Shown here piece by piece: positions 1 through 10,831 of a stretch of 64,000 nt of DNA. The notes below the pieces were generated by a model. That model saw only the letters and a list, made by a program, of their open reading frames with translations. It was not told the origin of the DNA and did no database searches. A program made the position numbers and the translations under genes. This stretch comes from Parvibaculaceae bacterium Mf 1.05b.01 (lineage in GTDB: Bacteria; Pseudomonadota; Alphaproteobacteria; Parvibaculales; Parvibaculaceae): the NCBI GenBank assembly GCA_000509225.1, contig BAOK01000001.1, forward strand, positions 806,001 through 870,000. The letters are read 5' to 3'. How positions within the stretch are numbered: position 1 is the stretch's first letter; each line of letters opens with the position of its first letter.

Positions 1-248
1 CGACCAAGGAGATCGTGAATACCGCGAAACGGACTGGCGCAAATGTGCGCGGCCCAATTCCACTTCCGACACGGCTTGAAAAGTTCACCGTGCTCCGTGG
101 ACCGCATATCGACAAGAAGAGCCGCGAGCAGTTCGAAATTCGGACACATAAGCGTCTTCTAGACATTGTCGACCCTACGCCGCAGACGGTAGACGCTCTT
201 ATGAAGCTCGACCTGGCAGCCGGTGTCGATGTTGAGATCAAGCTCTAA
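1..248 (+). CDS. rpsJ: 30S ribosomal protein S10, 5' truncated
   Basis: S10 is a 30S head protein and also the NusE partner in transcription antitermination. The window opens inside the gene. The frame is open from base 3 ([20 protein letters not shown]) and runs to TAA at 246-248. About 20 N-terminal residues lie upstream of the window. The visible part carries the family core [26 protein letters not shown] and the C-terminal stretch ending in VEIKL. The GTG at base 15 is an internal Val codon, not a start. It is the first visible gene of the S10 operon and is followed by rplC after about 40 bases. Confidence 0.97.
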   Translation, partial: TKEIVNTAKRTGANVRGPIPLPTRLEKFTVLRGPHIDKKSREQFEIRTHKRLLDIVDPTPQTVDALMKLDLAAGVDVEIKL

Positions 249-288
249 GGGGACTTTCGTCTCCAAACGATAAAAGGAATTGGGACCC

Positions 289-1050
289 ATGCGTTCCGGT
301 GTGATTGTTCAAAAAATGGGAATGACCCGCCTCTTCACTGAAGAGGGACGGCACGTGCCTGTCACGGTACTGCGCCTCGACAATTGTCAGGTTGTTGCTC
401 AAAGAACCGAAGAAAAGAACGGCTACTCGGCAGTCCAACTGGGCGCTGGCAAAGCCAAAGTGAAAAACACAACGCGTGCAGCGCGCGGTCACTTCGCGGT
501 GGCCCATGTTGAGCCGAAGCGGAAACTCGCAGAGTTCCGTGTCAGCGAAGACAATATGCTGGACGTGGGTGCGGAGATCACCGCTGACCACTTTATTTCC
601 GGGCAGCGCGTCGATGCATCAGGCGTTTCGATCGGTAAGGGTTTTGCCGGTGCGATGAAGCGTCACAATTTTGGCGGCCTTCGGGCATCGCACGGTGTGT
701 CCATTTCGCACCGTAGCCATGGTTCGACTGGTCAGTGTCAGGATCCGGGCAAGGTCTTCAAAGGTAAGAAGATGGCCGGTCAGATGGGCTCTGTTCGGGT
801 TACGACGCAGAACCTCGAGATCGTCAAGACGGATGTTGACCGTGGTCTGATCATGGTCAAAGGCGCAGTGCCAGGGTCCAAAGGTGGTTGGGTGTTCCTG
901 CGGGACGCGGTGAAGAAGCCTCTTCCTGAAGGTGTGCCGATGCCGGCTGCTATTCGGGCGGGTGCGGAAGCACCAGCGGCTGCGGAAGAAGCACCTGCTG
1001 AAGCCGCGCCAGATGCTCCGGCGGCTGACGAACAGAAGGATGACGCGTGA
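289..1050 (+). CDS. rplC: 50S ribosomal protein L3
   Basis: L3 is an early 23S rRNA-binding protein near the peptidyl transferase centre. The product is 253 aa. The ATG at 289 is chosen over an in-frame TTG at 280 because an AAGGAA ribosome-binding site sits at 274-279 and the protein then begins [14 protein letters not shown]. The conserved central loop [20 protein letters not shown] is present. The last 30 or so residues form an Ala/Glu/Pro/Asp-rich tail ([20 protein letters not shown]) beyond the folded domain, as seen in many alphaproteobacteria. The stop overlaps the rplD start (TGATG). Confidence 0.98.
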   Translation: MRSGVIVQKMGMTRLFTEEGRHVPVTVLRLDNCQVVAQRTEEKNGYSAVQLGAGKAKVKNTTRAARGHFAVAHVEPKRKLAEFRVSEDNMLDVGAEITADHFISGQRVDASGVSIGKGFAGAMKRHNFGGLRASHGVSISHRSHGSTGQCQDPGKVFKGKKMAGQMGSVRVTTQNLEIVKTDVDRGLIMVKGAVPGSKGGWVFLRDAVKKPLPEGVPMPAAIRAGAEAPAAAEEAPAEAAPDAPAADEQKDDA

Positions 1051-1670
1051 TGAAGGCGGATGTGACCACACTTGAGGCCAAGAAGGCCGGATCGGTCGAC
1101 CTGCCGGACGAATTGTTCGCGCTGGAGCCTCGTGCTGATTTGCTGCATCGGATGGTGAACTACCAATTGGCGAAGCGCCAAGCTGGTACGCATAAAACCA
1201 AGGGCCGGTCAGAGATCACAGGGACGACCAAGAAAATGTATCGCCAGAAGGGCACCGGCGGTGCGCGTCATGGTGATAAGAAGGTTCCGCAGTTCCGCGG
1301 CGGTGGTAAGGCTTTCGGACCGGTTGTTCGCAGCCATGCGATCGATATGCCTAAGAAGGTTCGCGCTTTGGCTCTAAAGCACGCGCTCTCCAGCAAGCTG
1401 AAAGCTGAAAAGCTGATCGTGTTGGAAGATGCGAAGTCGAAAGACGGTAAGACAGCTGCTCTGCGCGGCGCACTTACGAAGCTCGGTCTGACATCGGCTC
1501 TCATCATTGATGGGGCAGAAGTAGACGATAAGTTCGCGATGGCGTCTCGGAACATTCCATCTGTGGACGTTCTACCAGTGCAAGGCATCAACGTGTATGA
1601 CATTTTGCGGCGTGACACTTTGGTCTTGACCAAGGCAGCGCTGGAAGGCCTGGAGGCTCGGTTCAAATGA
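1050..1670 (+). CDS. rplD: 50S ribosomal protein L4
   Basis: L4 (206 aa) binds 23S rRNA domain I. In E. coli it also represses its own operon; nothing here shows whether that applies. The family loop that reaches into the exit tunnel is present ([19 protein letters not shown], about residues 65-83), as is the C-terminal block [21 protein letters not shown]. The ATG at 1050 overlaps the rplC stop, which suggests translational coupling; an in-frame GTG one codon upstream is less likely. The gene ends in a 4-base ATGA overlap with rplW. Confidence 0.98.
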   Translation: MKADVTTLEAKKAGSVDLPDELFALEPRADLLHRMVNYQLAKRQAGTHKTKGRSEITGTTKKMYRQKGTGGARHGDKKVPQFRGGGKAFGPVVRSHAIDMPKKVRALALKHALSSKLKAEKLIVLEDAKSKDGKTAALRGALTKLGLTSALIIDGAEVDDKFAMASRNIPSVDVLPVQGINVYDILRRDTLVLTKAALEGLEARFK

Positions 1671-1960
1671 GTGAAGCTCGTCACTATGACGCCATCCTCT
1701 CTCCGGTAATCACCGAGAAGTCGACACTGGCATCTGAGCATAACCAGGTTGTATTCCGGGTGCCGCTTGATGCGACGAAGCCTCAGGTTAAGGCGGCGGT
1801 CGAGAAATTGTTCAGCGTAAAGGTGAAAGCGGTCAATACGCTTCGCCAGCAGGGCAAGCTGAAGCGGTTCCGCGGCGTGAGCGGTAAGCAGGGCGACTAC
1901 AAGAAAGCAATTGTGACACTTGAAGACGGTCACTCCATTGATGTGAGCACCGGTCTTTAA
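1667..1960 (+). CDS. rplW: 50S ribosomal protein L23
   Basis: L23 (97 aa) lies at the tunnel exit and docks trigger factor and SRP. The protein shows the family start ([14 protein letters not shown]) and the extended-loop region [18 protein letters not shown]. The ATG sits in the end of rplD, and rplB follows 31 bases after the stop. Length is normal for a bacterial L23. Confidence 0.97.
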   Translation: MSEARHYDAILSPVITEKSTLASEHNQVVFRVPLDATKPQVKAAVEKLFSVKVKAVNTLRQQGKLKRFRGVSGKQGDYKKAIVTLEDGHSIDVSTGL

Positions 1961-1991
1961 GGACGGCAGCAAAAGCGAAAGCTGAGACGTT

Positions 1992-2825
1992 ATGGCACTA
2001 AAACAATATAAACCTTCCAGCCCGGGACAGCGTGGCCTCGTTCTCGTCGACAAGTCGGCGCTTTGGAGCGGCAAGCCTGTCAAGAAGCTGACCGAAGGCC
2101 TGACAAAATCAGGTGGCCGGAACAATCACGGGCGTATCACAGCACGTCGTCGGGGTGGTGGTCACAAGCGGACCTATCGGGTTATCGATTTCAAACGCAC
2201 GAAGCAGGATATTCCAGCTGTCGTCGAGCGCCTGGAATATGATCCAAACCGGACAGCATTTATCGCGCTGATCAAATATGAAGATGGCGAGCAGGCATAT
2301 ATCATTGCACCACAGCGTTTGGCTGAAGGTGACACAGTGATCTCTGCGGAGCGCGCTGACGTGAAGCCTGGCAACGCGATGCCAATGAAGAACATTCCTG
2401 TCGGCACCATCATCCACAATGTGGAACTGAAGCCAGGCAAGGGTGCGCAGATCGCACGGTCTGCCGGGACATATGTCCAGCTGGTTGGTCGTGACGGCGG
2501 GTTCGCTATCGTCCGTCTGTCTTCAGGCGAACAGCGTCTCATTCGCGGTGAGTGCATGGCCAGCATCGGTGCTGTGTCGAACCCGGATCAGTCAAACATC
2601 ACGCTGGCTAAAGCGGGACGGAACCGCTGGCTCGGCAAGCGTCCGTCGGTTCGCGGTGTGGCTATGAACCCTGTCGATCACCCGCATGGTGGTGGTGAAG
2701 GTCGGACCTCGGGTGGTCGTCATCCTGTGACTCCTTGGGGTAAGCCAACCAAGGGCAAGCGGACTCGGAAAAACAAATCGACGGATAAGTACATCGTACG
2801 CAGCCGTCACCAGCGTCGTAAGTAA
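1992..2825 (+). CDS. rplB: 50S ribosomal protein L2
   Basis: L2 (277 aa) is needed for subunit joining and peptidyl transferase activity. Its highly conserved C-terminal segment [20 protein letters not shown] contains the His of the DHPHGGG motif, and the N-terminal block [15 protein letters not shown] is present. The N-terminus [14 protein letters not shown] is typical of alphaproteobacteria. It is followed by rpsS after 11 bases. Confidence 0.98.
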   Translation: MALKQYKPSSPGQRGLVLVDKSALWSGKPVKKLTEGLTKSGGRNNHGRITARRRGGGHKRTYRVIDFKRTKQDIPAVVERLEYDPNRTAFIALIKYEDGEQAYIIAPQRLAEGDTVISAERADVKPGNAMPMKNIPVGTIIHNVELKPGKGAQIARSAGTYVQLVGRDGGFAIVRLSSGEQRLIRGECMASIGAVSNPDQSNITLAKAGRNRWLGKRPSVRGVAMNPVDHPHGGGEGRTSGGRHPVTPWGKPTKGKRTRKNKSTDKYIVRSRHQRRK

Positions 2826-2836
2826 GGTAAAAGCTC

Positions 2837-3115
2837 ATGACACGTTCTGTCTGGAAAGGTCCGTTTGTCGACGGATATATCCTGAAGAAAGCCGAAGCGT
2901 CTCGCGAGTCGGGTCGTAAGGAAGTGATCAAGATCTGGAGCCGTCGCTCTACGATTTTGCCTCAGTTCGTTGGCCTGACTTTTGGCGTCCATAACGGCCA
3001 GAAGCATGTTCCGGTAAATATCTCCGAGGACATGGTTGGTCATAAGTTCGGTGAATTTGCTCCGTCACGGACCTATTTCGGTCATGCGTCGGACAAAAAA
3101 GCGAAAAGGAAGTAA
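2837..3115 (+). CDS. rpsS: 30S ribosomal protein S19
   Basis: S19 (92 aa) binds the 3' domain of 16S rRNA with S13 in the 30S head. Typical blocks are [13 protein letters not shown] at the N-terminus, the [16 protein letters not shown] segment and [15 protein letters not shown] near the end. A GTAAAAGC leader precedes the ATG; the next gene, rplV, begins 3 bases after the stop. Confidence 0.98.
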   Translation: MTRSVWKGPFVDGYILKKAEASRESGRKEVIKIWSRRSTILPQFVGLTFGVHNGQKHVPVNISEDMVGHKFGEFAPSRTYFGHASDKKAKRK

Positions 3116-3118
3116 GCC

Positions 3119-3499
3119 ATGGGGAAGTCGTCACAACCACGGCGCCTGGCTGATAATGAGGCAATGGCGAAGGGCCGTATGATCCGCACCAGCGGTCAGA
3201 AGCTCAACCTTGTCGCTCAGACCATTCGGGGACAGAAAGTGGAACGCGCGATCGCGGACCTTTCCTTCTCGCCGAAGCGGATCGCCAAGGACGTTAAGAA
3301 GGTGCTGGAAAGCGCCGTCGCGAATGCAGAGAACAATCACGATCTGGATGTGGATGATCTCATCGTGTCGGAAGCTTATGTCGGCAAGAATCTGATGATG
3401 AAACGCTGGCGTCCACGTGCTCGTGGTCGTGTTGGCAAGATCATGAAGCCTTTCAGCGAGATCACGATTGTGGTGCGCCAAGTTGAGGAAAAAGCCTAA
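3119..3499 (+). CDS. rplV: 50S ribosomal protein L22
   Basis: L22 (126 aa) lines the nascent peptide tunnel. The extended hairpin that reaches the tunnel wall is visible around residues 83-105 ([20 protein letters not shown]). The N-terminus ([20 protein letters not shown]) is slightly longer than the E. coli protein but common in related bacteria. A second Met lies 15 codons in, so a shorter start is possible. The stop overlaps the rpsC start (TAATG). Confidence 0.97.
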   Translation: MGKSSQPRRLADNEAMAKGRMIRTSGQKLNLVAQTIRGQKVERAIADLSFSPKRIAKDVKKVLESAVANAENNHDLDVDDLIVSEAYVGKNLMMKRWRPRARGRVGKIMKPFSEITIVVRQVEEKA

Positions 3500-4197
3500 T
3501 GGGTCAGAAAGTTAATCCAATTGGCCTGCGCCTGGGGATCAACCGCACTTGGGACTCCCGCTGGTTTGCTGGACGTCACGAGTATGGCGACCTGCTGCAC
3601 GAAGACCTCAAGATCCGTAAGTATCTTGAGAAGACTTTGAAGCAGGCTGGTGTCAGCAAGATTGTTATCGAGCGTCCGCACAAGAAGTGCCGGGTTGCGA
3701 TCCACTCAGCGCGTCCTGGCGTGGTGATTGGTAAGAAGGGTGCAGACATTGAAAAGCTGCGCCGGAAAATCGGCACGATGACGGACTCAGAAGTCCATCT
3801 GAATATTGTTGAAGTTCGCAAGCCTGAAATTGATGCGACACTTGTTGCAGAAAATATTGCTCAGCAGCTTGAGCGCCGCGTGGCGTTCCGTCGGGCAATG
3901 AAGCGGGCGGTCCAATCAGCTATGCGCCTCGGCGCTGGTGGCATCCGGATCAACTGCGCGGGTCGTCTTGGCGGTGCTGAGATTGCTCGGACTGAATGGT
4001 ATCGCGAGGGCCGTGTGCCGCTGCACACGCTCCGCGCTGATATCGACTATGGCGTTGCATCCGCTCATACAGCTTATGGGGTTTGCGGCATCAAGGTTTG
4101 GATTTTCAAAGGTGAAATCCTTGAGCACGATCCAATGGCTCACGAACGACGTGCCCTCGAAGGTGGTGGAGATAACCGCCGTCGGGACTCAAAGTAA
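3499..4197 (+). CDS. rpsC: 30S ribosomal protein S3
   Basis: S3 (232 aa) sits at the mRNA entry channel and contributes to helicase activity. The N-terminus [14 protein letters not shown] is canonical. The KH domain with its GxxG loop is [19 protein letters not shown], about residues 74-92. The C-terminal domain includes [20 protein letters not shown]. The start overlaps the rplV stop by one base. Confidence 0.98.
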   Translation: MGQKVNPIGLRLGINRTWDSRWFAGRHEYGDLLHEDLKIRKYLEKTLKQAGVSKIVIERPHKKCRVAIHSARPGVVIGKKGADIEKLRRKIGTMTDSEVHLNIVEVRKPEIDATLVAENIAQQLERRVAFRRAMKRAVQSAMRLGAGGIRINCAGRLGGAEIARTEWYREGRVPLHTLRADIDYGVASAHTAYGVCGIKVWIFKGEILEHDPMAHERRALEGGGDNRRRDSK

Positions 4198-4226
4198 GCC
4201 AGCGCTCAAGCGAAGAGAGTTAAACG

Positions 4227-4646
4227 ATGCTGCAACCGAAACGTACAAAGTTCCGCAAGGCTCATAAGGGCCGGATTAAAGGAACTGCAAAAGGTGGTAC
4301 GGCGCTAACATTTGGCGCTTATGGCCTTAAGGCTCTTGAGCCAGAGCGGGTAACCGCAAGGCAGATCGAAGCCGCTCGTCGTGCCATTACGCGTCATATG
4401 AAGCGTGCTGGCCGTGTGTGGATCCGGATTTTCCCGGATGTGCCGGTTTCGAAGAAGCCGACAGAAGTTCGGATGGGTAAAGGTAAGGGGACGCCGGAAT
4501 ATTGGGCGGCCCGTGTGAAACCCGGTCGGATCATGTTCGAGATTGATGGCGTTTCACATGAGATCGCCGAAGAAGCATTGCGGCTAGGTGCTGCGAAGCT
4601 TCCGATCAAGACACGGTTTGTAACGCGACCTGGCGACCAGGCTTAA
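4227..4646 (+). CDS. rplP: 50S ribosomal protein L16
   Basis: L16 (139 aa) binds at the A-site side of the large subunit. The protein begins [19 protein letters not shown], and the conserved middle [21 protein letters not shown] is intact. It lies between rpsC and rpmC, the universal order. The GAAGAGAGTTAA leader just upstream of the ATG gives an acceptable binding site. Confidence 0.98.
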   Translation: MLQPKRTKFRKAHKGRIKGTAKGGTALTFGAYGLKALEPERVTARQIEAARRAITRHMKRAGRVWIRIFPDVPVSKKPTEVRMGKGKGTPEYWAARVKPGRIMFEIDGVSHEIAEEALRLGAAKLPIKTRFVTRPGDQA

Positions 4647-4683
4647 GAGCATTGTGCTCCACGGTTGAGAAGAGGATGAGGCC

Positions 4684-4884
4684 ATGAAGGCCAGTGAGAT
4701 TAGAGACATGACGCCGGATCAACTCGACGACGAGATTGTGAAGCTGAAGAAGGAGCAGTTCAATCTGCGCTTCCAGGCAGCAAGTGGTCAGTTGGAGAAT
4801 ACGGCGCGCATTCGGCAGGTTCGCCGCGACATTGCTCGGATCATGACGATCCAGCAGTCGCTCGTAGCCCAAGCCGCTAAGTAA
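4684..4884 (+). CDS. rpmC: 50S ribosomal protein L29
   Basis: L29 (66 aa) is a small helical protein next to L23 at the tunnel exit. The sequence is two predicted helices with the family signature [20 protein letters not shown] and [26 protein letters not shown] leader precedes the ATG. It ends 10 bases before rpsQ. Confidence 0.96.
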   Translation: MKASEIRDMTPDQLDDEIVKLKKEQFNLRFQAASGQLENTARIRQVRRDIARIMTIQQSLVAQAAK

Positions 4885-4894
4885 GGGTTCGATC

Positions 4895-5131
4895 ATGCCA
4901 AAGCGAATTTTGCAGGGCGTTGTAGTAAGCGACAAAAACGATAAGACCATCGTGGTCAAAGTCGAGCGTCGTTTCACAGATCCACTGCTGAAAAAGACCG
5001 TTCGTCGGTCAAAGAAATATCACGCACACGATGAGAGCAACTCTCACAAAGTGGGTGAGATGGTATCGATCCGGGAATGCCGGCCGGTATCAAAGAATAA
5101 GACTTGGGAAGTAATCGGGACCGAAGCTTAA
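4895..5131 (+). CDS. rpsQ: 30S ribosomal protein S17
   Basis: S17 (78 aa) is an OB-fold primary binder of 16S rRNA. The sequence has [20 protein letters not shown], the [20 protein letters not shown] segment and [11 protein letters not shown], all canonical. It is followed by a 44-base gap and rplN. Confidence 0.97.
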   Translation: MPKRILQGVVVSDKNDKTIVVKVERRFTDPLLKKTVRRSKKYHAHDESNSHKVGEMVSIRECRPVSKNKTWEVIGTEA

Positions 5132-5175
5132 GTCGCAAGACTTGGTTTCTACCCAGTGAGAACGGGCATTTAGCC

Positions 5176-5544
5176 ATGATTCAGATGCAAACAAATCTGG
5201 GCGTCGCTGACAATTCAGGCGCAAAACGCGTTCAGTGCATCAAGGTGTTGGGCGGCTCGAAGCGTAAATACGCTTCTGTAGGCGACATCATCGTGGTCAG
5301 CGTGAAAGAAGCGATCCCTCGGGGTCGTGTAAAGAAGGGCGACGTCATGAAGGCTGTCGTCGTGCGCACTGCGAAAGACATTCACCGCGCTGATGGCAGC
5401 ACAATCCGTTTCGACGGAAATGCCGCTGTCCTGATTAACGCGCAGGGTGAACCAGTAGGGACCCGTATTTTCGGCCCTGTGACCCGCGAACTGCGTGCGA
5501 AGAACCACATGAAAATCGTTTCCCTCGCACCGGAGGTGATCTGA
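5176..5544 (+). CDS. rplN: 50S ribosomal protein L14
   Basis: L14 (122 aa) forms intersubunit bridge B8 and is the first gene of the spc-type block. The ATG at 5176 gives the canonical start [20 protein letters not shown] and the normal 122-residue length; the frame stays open about 70 bases upstream but those residues are not L14. The C-terminus is [12 protein letters not shown]. The stop overlaps the rplX start (TGATG). Confidence 0.98.
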   Translation: MIQMQTNLGVADNSGAKRVQCIKVLGGSKRKYASVGDIIVVSVKEAIPRGRVKKGDVMKAVVVRTAKDIHRADGSTIRFDGNAAVLINAQGEPVGTRIFGPVTRELRAKNHMKIVSLAPEVI

Positions 5545-5861
5545 TGGCTGCGAAGATTAAAAAGGGTGACAAAGTCATCGTGTTGGCTGGCAAGGACAAG
5601 GGTAAGCAGGGCGAAGTGCTCGGCGTGTTCCCTCAAGAAGGCCGGGTTCTGGTGCAGGGCGTGAACCTTGTGAAGCGCCATGAGCGTCAGACCCAGACCA
5701 GTGCTGGCGGCATTGCGACGCGCGAAGCGAAGCTCGATTTGTCGAATATCGCTTATGTCGACCCTAAGTCGGGTGAAGCCACTCGCGTAGGTTTCAAGGT
5801 TTTGGAAGACGGCAAAAAAGTCCGTGTGGCCAAAGCATCAGGAGAAGTGATCGATGGCTGA
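5544..5861 (+). CDS. rplX: 50S ribosomal protein L24
   Basis: L24 (105 aa) is an assembly initiator that binds the 5' end of 23S rRNA. The KOW motif is at the N-terminus ([20 protein letters not shown]), followed by [12 protein letters not shown]. The final codons overlap the rplE start by 8 bases, and the gene's own start overlaps rplN, so both ends appear translationally coupled. Confidence 0.97.
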   Translation: MAAKIKKGDKVIVLAGKDKGKQGEVLGVFPQEGRVLVQGVNLVKRHERQTQTSAGGIATREAKLDLSNIAYVDPKSGEATRVGFKVLEDGKKVRVAKASGEVIDG

Positions 5862-6414
5862 GGGATACGAACCCCGCCTCAAAGGCGTATACAACGATAA
5901 GGTGCGGCCTGCGCTTCAGGAGAAGTTCAACTACACCAATAATATGATGGTGCCCAAGCTGGACAAAGTTGTCTTGAACATGGGTGTCGGTGAAGCAGTT
6001 GGCGACTCCAAGAAGATCAAGTCTGCACTTGAAGACCTTGGTCTTATCGCAGGTCAGAAGGCCGTCGCGACGAAAGCTAAGACGTCGATCGCTGGCTTTA
6101 AACTGCGTGAAGATATGAACATCGGATGCAAAGTAACCCTTCGCAAAGACCGGATGTTTGAATTTCTTGACCGCCTTGTGACGGTGGCTCTGCCTCGGGT
6201 ACGTGACTTTCGCGGCCTTAACGACAAGAGCTTTGACGGGAATGGTAACTACGCAATGGGCTTGAAAGAGCACATCGTGTTCCCGGAAATCGACTACGAC
6301 AAAGTGGACGAAGTTTGGGGTATGGACGTTGTCGTCTGTACGACGGCGAAGACAGATGACGAAGCGCGGGAATTGCTCAAGGGCATCAACTTCCCGTTTG
6401 CAGCTCAGGATTAA
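5854..6414 (+). CDS. rplE: 50S ribosomal protein L5
   Basis: L5 (186 aa) binds 5S rRNA and contacts S13 across the subunit bridge. Visible blocks are [39 protein letters not shown] and the C-terminal [17 protein letters not shown]. Its ATG lies within the last codons of rplX. Confidence 0.98.
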   Translation: MAEGYEPRLKGVYNDKVRPALQEKFNYTNNMMVPKLDKVVLNMGVGEAVGDSKKIKSALEDLGLIAGQKAVATKAKTSIAGFKLREDMNIGCKVTLRKDRMFEFLDRLVTVALPRVRDFRGLNDKSFDGNGNYAMGLKEHIVFPEIDYDKVDEVWGMDVVVCTTAKTDDEARELLKGINFPFAAQD

Positions 6415-6456
6415 TCGTTGGCCTGCGCGGGAAGCGCAGGTTCACCGGAGGTAAGA

Positions 6457-6762
6457 ATGGCTAAGAAAAGCAGCGTTCTAAAAGACCAGAAGAAGCGTAA
6501 ATTGGTCGCCAAGTACGCAAACAAGCGTGCAGCACTCAAGGCGATTGCTGACGACAAGTCTCTGACGGTCGAAGAGCGTTTTAAGGCTCGGTTGAAACTT
6601 GCAGAGTTGCCACGCAATTCGTCTAAGACGCGCGTACGTAACCGCTGTGAAGTCAGCGGCCGTCCACGTGCCTATTATCGCAAGCTGAAGATGTCGCGTA
6701 TCGCGCTTCGGGAACTGGGCTCCAAGGGCCTGATCCCCGGCTTAGTCAAGTCAAGTTGGTGA
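6457..6762 (+). CDS. rpsN: 30S ribosomal protein S14, zinc-free long form
   Basis: S14 (101 aa) lies in the 30S head near S3 and S10. The ATG at 6457 follows a CCGGAGGTAAGA ribosome-binding site and gives [17 protein letters not shown]. This is the long, C-minus form: there is no CxxC pair, and the C-terminal block [21 protein letters not shown] is typical. The frame is open back to a TTG at 6418, but those extra residues do not belong to S14. Confidence 0.97.
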   Translation: MAKKSSVLKDQKKRKLVAKYANKRAALKAIADDKSLTVEERFKARLKLAELPRNSSKTRVRNRCEVSGRPRAYYRKLKMSRIALRELGSKGLIPGLVKSSW

Positions 6763-6775
6763 GGAGAGAGATCGC

Positions 6776-7174
6776 ATGTCTATGACAGATCCCCTCGGAG
6801 ATATGCTGACCCGTATTCGCAATGCTGCGATGCGCGGGAAAGGCAATGTGAAAACTCCGGCGTCTAAATTGCGGGGCCGGGTGCTCGATGTTCTAGAGGA
6901 TGAAGGTTACATCCGCGGATATTCGCGCACTGATTTCGATGGCGGGAAAGCCGAATTCGAAATCGAGCTCAAGTATCACGAAGGCCGTCCGGTCATTCGG
7001 GAGATTTCCCGAGTTTCGACCCCGGGTCGTCGCGTATATTCATCGGTGAAAGATATTCCAGCTGTGCATAACGGTCTGGGCATCTCGATCCTGTCGACAC
7101 CTAAAGGTGTCATGTCAGACTCAGTCGCCCGTGACGAAAATGTCGGTGGCGAAGTACTCTGCCGCGTCTTCTAA
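6776..7174 (+). CDS. rpsH: 30S ribosomal protein S8
   Basis: S8 (132 aa) binds helix 21 of 16S rRNA and in E. coli autoregulates the spc operon. The sequence has [19 protein letters not shown] at the N-terminus and the conserved end [31 protein letters not shown] site precedes the ATG. Two Met codons lie at positions 1 and 3; the first is used here. Confidence 0.97.
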   Translation: MSMTDPLGDMLTRIRNAAMRGKGNVKTPASKLRGRVLDVLEDEGYIRGYSRTDFDGGKAEFEIELKYHEGRPVIREISRVSTPGRRVYSSVKDIPAVHNGLGISILSTPKGVMSDSVARDENVGGEVLCRVF

Positions 7175-7209
7175 AGACGCGCGGTAAACGGACGGGTTAG
7201 GAAGCAACC

Positions 7210-7743
7210 ATGTCACGAATTGGCAAACAACCCATCGCTGTGCCAGGCGGCGTAACTGTCAATATTGACGGTCAGAATCTGGCGGTAAAGGGCCCCAAAG
7301 GCGAGATGTCTATGACACTTGTTGATGAGGTTACTCTCGCGCAGGGCGATGATGGGCTTACAGTAACGCCGCGGGATGAGACACAGCGCGCACGCGCAAT
7401 GTGGGGCATGCAGCGGACATTGGTACAGAACATTGTTACGGGTGTAACAGAGGGCTTTACCAAGCGGCTTGAAATCAACGGTGTTGGATACAGAGCTCAG
7501 ATGCAGGGCAAAGATCTGCAGCTTGCTCTTGGCTTCAGCCATGAGGTTGTTCACAAGATCCCGGAAGGCATTCAGGTGAAGACGCCTAAGCCGACAGAGA
7601 TCGAGATTTCGGGCATGGATAAGCAGACTGTTGGCCAGGTGGCCGCGGAGATCCGGGCGTACCGTCCGCCGGAGCCTTACAAAGGCAAGGGTGTGAAGTA
7701 CGAAGACGAATATATCTTCCGTAAGGAAGGCAAGAAGAAGTAA
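7210..7743 (+). CDS. rplF: 50S ribosomal protein L6
   Basis: L6 (177 aa) sits near the sarcin-ricin loop and the L7/L12 stalk base. It has the two-repeat structure of the family: an N-terminal [15 protein letters not shown] and the conserved C-terminal block [12 protein letters not shown] in the form [19 protein letters not shown]. Length is standard. Confidence 0.98.
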   Translation: MSRIGKQPIAVPGGVTVNIDGQNLAVKGPKGEMSMTLVDEVTLAQGDDGLTVTPRDETQRARAMWGMQRTLVQNIVTGVTEGFTKRLEINGVGYRAQMQGKDLQLALGFSHEVVHKIPEGIQVKTPKPTEIEISGMDKQTVGQVAAEIRAYRPPEPYKGKGVKYEDEYIFRKEGKKK

Positions 7744-7750
7744 TCGAGCC

Positions 7751-8107
7751 ATGGGCAAGAAACTGACACTTCAAGATCGACGCAAGCAGCGCAATCGCGC
7801 GAAACTTCGCAAGCTGGCTGGTGGCCGTCCGCGGCTATCTGTCTATCGTTCATCACAGCATATCTATGCTCAAGTGATTGATGATATCGAGGGCAAAACG
7901 ATTGCGTCTGCCTCGACCAAGGACAAAGAGTTCAAGGGCGACAAGGGAACGAACACGAGCGCAGCAACTGAAGTTGGTAAGCTCGTGGCGAAACGCGCAT
8001 CTGATGCTGGCGTCAATGACGTCATCTTCGACCGCGGTGGGTATGTTTATCATGGCCGGGTGAAAGCTCTGGCAGAGGGTGCCCGCGAGGGCGGCCTCAA
8101 CTTCTAA
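7751..8107 (+). CDS. rplR: 50S ribosomal protein L18
   Basis: L18 (118 aa) binds 5S rRNA with L5. Family blocks are [18 protein letters not shown] and the C-terminal [20 protein letters not shown], followed by AREGGLNF. It starts 7 bases after rplF and ends 12 bases before rpsE. Confidence 0.97.
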   Translation: MGKKLTLQDRRKQRNRAKLRKLAGGRPRLSVYRSSQHIYAQVIDDIEGKTIASASTKDKEFKGDKGTNTSAATEVGKLVAKRASDAGVNDVIFDRGGYVYHGRVKALAEGAREGGLNF

Positions 8108-8119
8108 AGGACGTTTATC

Positions 8120-8677
8120 GTGGCACGCAGAGATTCTCGGGATCGGGACGATCGTGATAGCGAATTTGTGGACAAGCTGGTTCACATTAATCGCGTCGCC
8201 AAAGTTGTTAAGGGTGGTCGTCGCTTCGGCTTCGCAGCACTCGTCGTTATTGGCGACCAAAAGGGTCGTGTAGGTTTTGGCAAGGGTAAGGCGCGGGAAG
8301 TTCCTGAGGCGATCCGGAAAGCCACAGAAGCAGCAAAGCGGAATCTTATCCGTGTGCCGCTCCGTGAAGGTCGTACATTGCATCACGACATTGATGGTCG
8401 TCACGGGGCTGGCCGCGTGATCCTTCGTGCAGCGCCTCCAGGCACCGGTATCATCGCCGGTGGTCCAATGCGTGCTGTGTTCGAAACGCTTGGTGTTCAG
8501 GACGTTGTTGCGAAGTCCATGGGGTCAGCCAATCCGTACAACATGATCCGGGCGACATTTGATGCGCTAACACGCGAGCAGAGCCCTCGTATGGTTGCAG
8601 CGCGCCGCGGCAAAAAGGTGACTGATATTGTAGGTCGTCGTGCGGATGGTGCCGGAGAAGCTTTGGCGTCTGAGTAA
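8120..8677 (+). CDS. rpsE: 30S ribosomal protein S5
   Basis: S5 (185 aa) is important for decoding accuracy. The start is GTG at 8120 ([15 protein letters not shown]), preceded by an AAAGGACG site. The dsRBD-like N-terminal domain contains [18 protein letters not shown], and the C-terminal domain [15 protein letters not shown] is intact. A charged N-terminal extension ([11 protein letters not shown]) resembles other alphaproteobacterial S5 proteins. Confidence 0.97.
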   Translation: MARRDSRDRDDRDSEFVDKLVHINRVAKVVKGGRRFGFAALVVIGDQKGRVGFGKGKAREVPEAIRKATEAAKRNLIRVPLREGRTLHHDIDGRHGAGRVILRAAPPGTGIIAGGPMRAVFETLGVQDVVAKSMGSANPYNMIRATFDALTREQSPRMVAARRGKKVTDIVGRRADGAGEALASE

Positions 8678-8708
8678 GACCTCAGATTGCAATAAGGGAA
8701 ATTAGATC

Positions 8709-8903
8709 ATGGCAGCAGAAAAAGAGACGGTGACCGTAAAGCAGATTGGTAGCCCAATCCGCCGGAAGCCAGACCAGCGCCAGACTTTGGTCGGCCTGGG
8801 CTTGAACAAGATGCATAAGGTTCGGACGCTGGAAGATACGCCGTCGGTTCGCGGCATGATCAACAAGGTGGCTCACCTTGTTGAAGTGGTTGACGACGCT
8901 TAA
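8709..8903 (+). CDS. rpmD: 50S ribosomal protein L30
   Basis: L30 (64 aa) is a small large-subunit protein. The core is [20 protein letters not shown] followed by [20 protein letters not shown] and a helical C-terminus ([11 protein letters not shown]). AAGGGAAATT precedes the ATG. Some bacteria lack rpmD; here it is intact. Confidence 0.96.
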   Translation: MAAEKETVTVKQIGSPIRRKPDQRQTLVGLGLNKMHKVRTLEDTPSVRGMINKVAHLVEVVDDA

Positions 8904-8968
8904 AGAAATTACTCAGGCAAGAGCCGAGTGGATCCGTTTAATCGGATGTGCGCATAGAGGTAGAAGAT

Positions 8969-9451
8969 ATGAAACTCAATCAGCTTTCCGATAATGACGG
9001 TGCCCGTAAAGAGCGGACCCGCGTAGGCCGTGGTATTGGTTCTGGCAAGGGTAAGACCGGCGGTCGTGGTGTTAAAGGTCAGAAATCACGCTCAGGTGTG
9101 GCGATCAAGGGTTTCGAAGGCGGGCAGATGCCCCTCTACCAGCGCTTGCCAAAGCGCGGCTTCAATGTGCCGAACCCCAAGAAATACAATGAAGTGAACA
9201 TTGGACGCATCCAGACAGCTCTTGATGCTGGCAAGTTGGACGCAGGCAAAGCAGTGAATGCTGACGCGCTCGTCGGTGCGGGCCTTATTACTCGTCTAGC
9301 AAAAGACGGCGTTCGTCTTCTGGGCAAGGGCGAGATTTCTGCATCGGTAAAGATCGAAGTAGCAGGTGCTTCCAAAGCGGCTATCGAGGCTGTTGAGAAG
9401 GCCGGCGGTTCGGTAACCGTTAAGGAATCCAAGGCGAAAGCCGAAGGTTAA
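8969..9451 (+). CDS. rplO: 50S ribosomal protein L15
   Basis: L15 (160 aa) is a late assembly protein of the large subunit. The ATG at 8969 gives [20 protein letters not shown]; an in-frame GTG 21 bases upstream adds residues that are not L15-like. The Gly/Lys/Arg-rich N-terminal extension ([20 protein letters not shown]) and the globular C-terminal half are both present. AGAGGTAGAAGAT lies before the ATG. Confidence 0.97.
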   Translation: MKLNQLSDNDGARKERTRVGRGIGSGKGKTGGRGVKGQKSRSGVAIKGFEGGQMPLYQRLPKRGFNVPNPKKYNEVNIGRIQTALDAGKLDAGKAVNADALVGAGLITRLAKDGVRLLGKGEISASVKIEVAGASKAAIEAVEKAGGSVTVKESKAKAEG

Positions 9452-9508
9452 GTTTTAGTGGGGGCCGAGAGGCTTCTTGTGTTGTGCCGAGCTTCCGGAG
9501 TCATCTGA

Positions 9509-10831
9509 ATGGCCTCAGCCGCGGAACAGTTAGCTGCCAATCTTAATTTTGGTGCCTTTGCGAAAGCAGAGGAGCTCAAGAAGCGGATATGGTTCACGCT
9601 AGGCGCATTGCTGGTTTACCGGCTTGGTACCTACATTCCGATTCCAGGTATTGATCCCATCCGTTTTGCTGAGTTCTTTCAGCAACAGCAGGGTGGTATT
9701 GGTGGCATGCTTGACCTGTTCACCGGCGGTGCTGTCGGTCGGATGGCGATCTTTGCGCTCACCATCATGCCGTACATTTCGGCTTCCATCATCATTCAGT
9801 TGATGACGACGGTGAGCCCTCATCTTGAGCAACTCAAGAAAGAGGGTGAACAGGGCCGGAAGCAGATCAACCAGTACACACGCTATGGCACGGTTCTTCT
9901 GGCGACGCTTCAGGGGTATGGCATTGCCGTAGGGCTTGAGAGTTTTGCGATTGATCCCGGGCTCTTTTTCCGGGCGACAACGGTTATTACTCTTGTCGGC
10001 GGTACCATCTTCCTGATGTGGCTTGGTGAGCAGATCACTGCGCGCGGTGTCGGTAATGGGATCTCGCTGATCATCTTTGCCGGTATTGTGGCGGAGCTGC
10101 CAGCTGCACTGGTCGGAACGCTGGAACTTGGGCGTGAAGGCGCGCTGTCTCCTGCGATCATTCTGCTGCTTATGATCATGGTCGTGGGCATTATCGCCTT
10201 TATCGTGTTTGTGGAGCGCGCGCAGCGCCGACTGCTCGTTCAGTATCCCAAACGCCAGGTCGGGCAGAAGATGTATGGGGGCGACTCCTCTCATCTGCCT
10301 TTGAAGCTCAATACTGCGGGTGTTATTCCACCGATTTTCGCTTCATCACTTCTTTTGCTACCAACGACTGCGGCGAGCTTTGGCGGCGGGCAGGGGCCTG
10401 AATGGCTCAATGTCATTACGGCCTGGCTGGCTCATGGGCAGCCGCTTTATATGGCGCTCTATGCAGGCCTGATCATCTTCTTCTGCTTCTTCTACACAGC
10501 AATTGTCTTTAATCCTGACGACACGGCGGACAATCTGAAGAAATATGGTGGCTTCATTCCCGGTATTCGTCCTGGTAAGCGCACGGCAGAATATATCGAC
10601 CATGTGTTGACTCGGTTGACGGTTGTTGGGGCGCTCTATCTGACATTCGTTTGTTTGCTGCCGGAAGTTCTGATCTCTCAATACAGCATTCCCTTCTATT
10701 TCGGCGGGACGTCTCTGCTGATCGTGGTGAATGTGACCATGGACACGGTGGCTCAGGTTCAGAGCCATCTGCTGGCGCACCAATATGAAGGCCTCATCAA
10801 AAAATCAAAACTAAGAGGGGCTCGTCGATGA
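9509..10831 (+). CDS. secY: Preprotein translocase subunit SecY
   Basis: SecY (440 aa) is the channel of the Sec translocon in the inner membrane, working with SecE, SecG and SecA. The N-terminus ends its cytosolic part at [20 protein letters not shown] and enters the first of about ten hydrophobic segments. Family landmarks are the plug region [34 protein letters not shown] and the cytosolic loop [16 protein letters not shown]. The stop overlaps the adk start (ATGA). Placement between rplO and adk is standard. Confidence 0.98.
   Translation: MASAAEQLAANLNFGAFAKAEELKKRIWFTLGALLVYRLGTYIPIPGIDPIRFAEFFQQQQGGIGGMLDLFTGGAVGRMAIFALTIMPYISASIIIQLMTTVSPHLEQLKKEGEQGRKQINQYTRYGTVLLATLQGYGIAVGLESFAIDPGLFFRATTVITLVGGTIFLMWLGEQITARGVGNGISLIIFAGIVAELPAALVGTLELGREGALSPAIILLLMIMVVGIIAFIVFVERAQRRLLVQYPKRQVGQKMYGGDSSHLPLKLNTAGVIPPIFASSLLLLPTTAASFGGGQGPEWLNVITAWLAHGQPLYMALYAGLIIFFCFFYTAIVFNPDDTADNLKKYGGFIPGIRPGKRTAEYIDHVLTRLTVVGALYLTFVCLLPEVLISQYSIPFYFGGTSLLIVVNVTMDTVAQVQSHLLAHQYEGLIKKSKLRGARR

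Noticed and set aside
9599-10294. A 231-codon minus-strand frame under secY
   Set aside because: It is antisense to secY membrane segments and has an unnatural His/Asn/Gln-rich composition.
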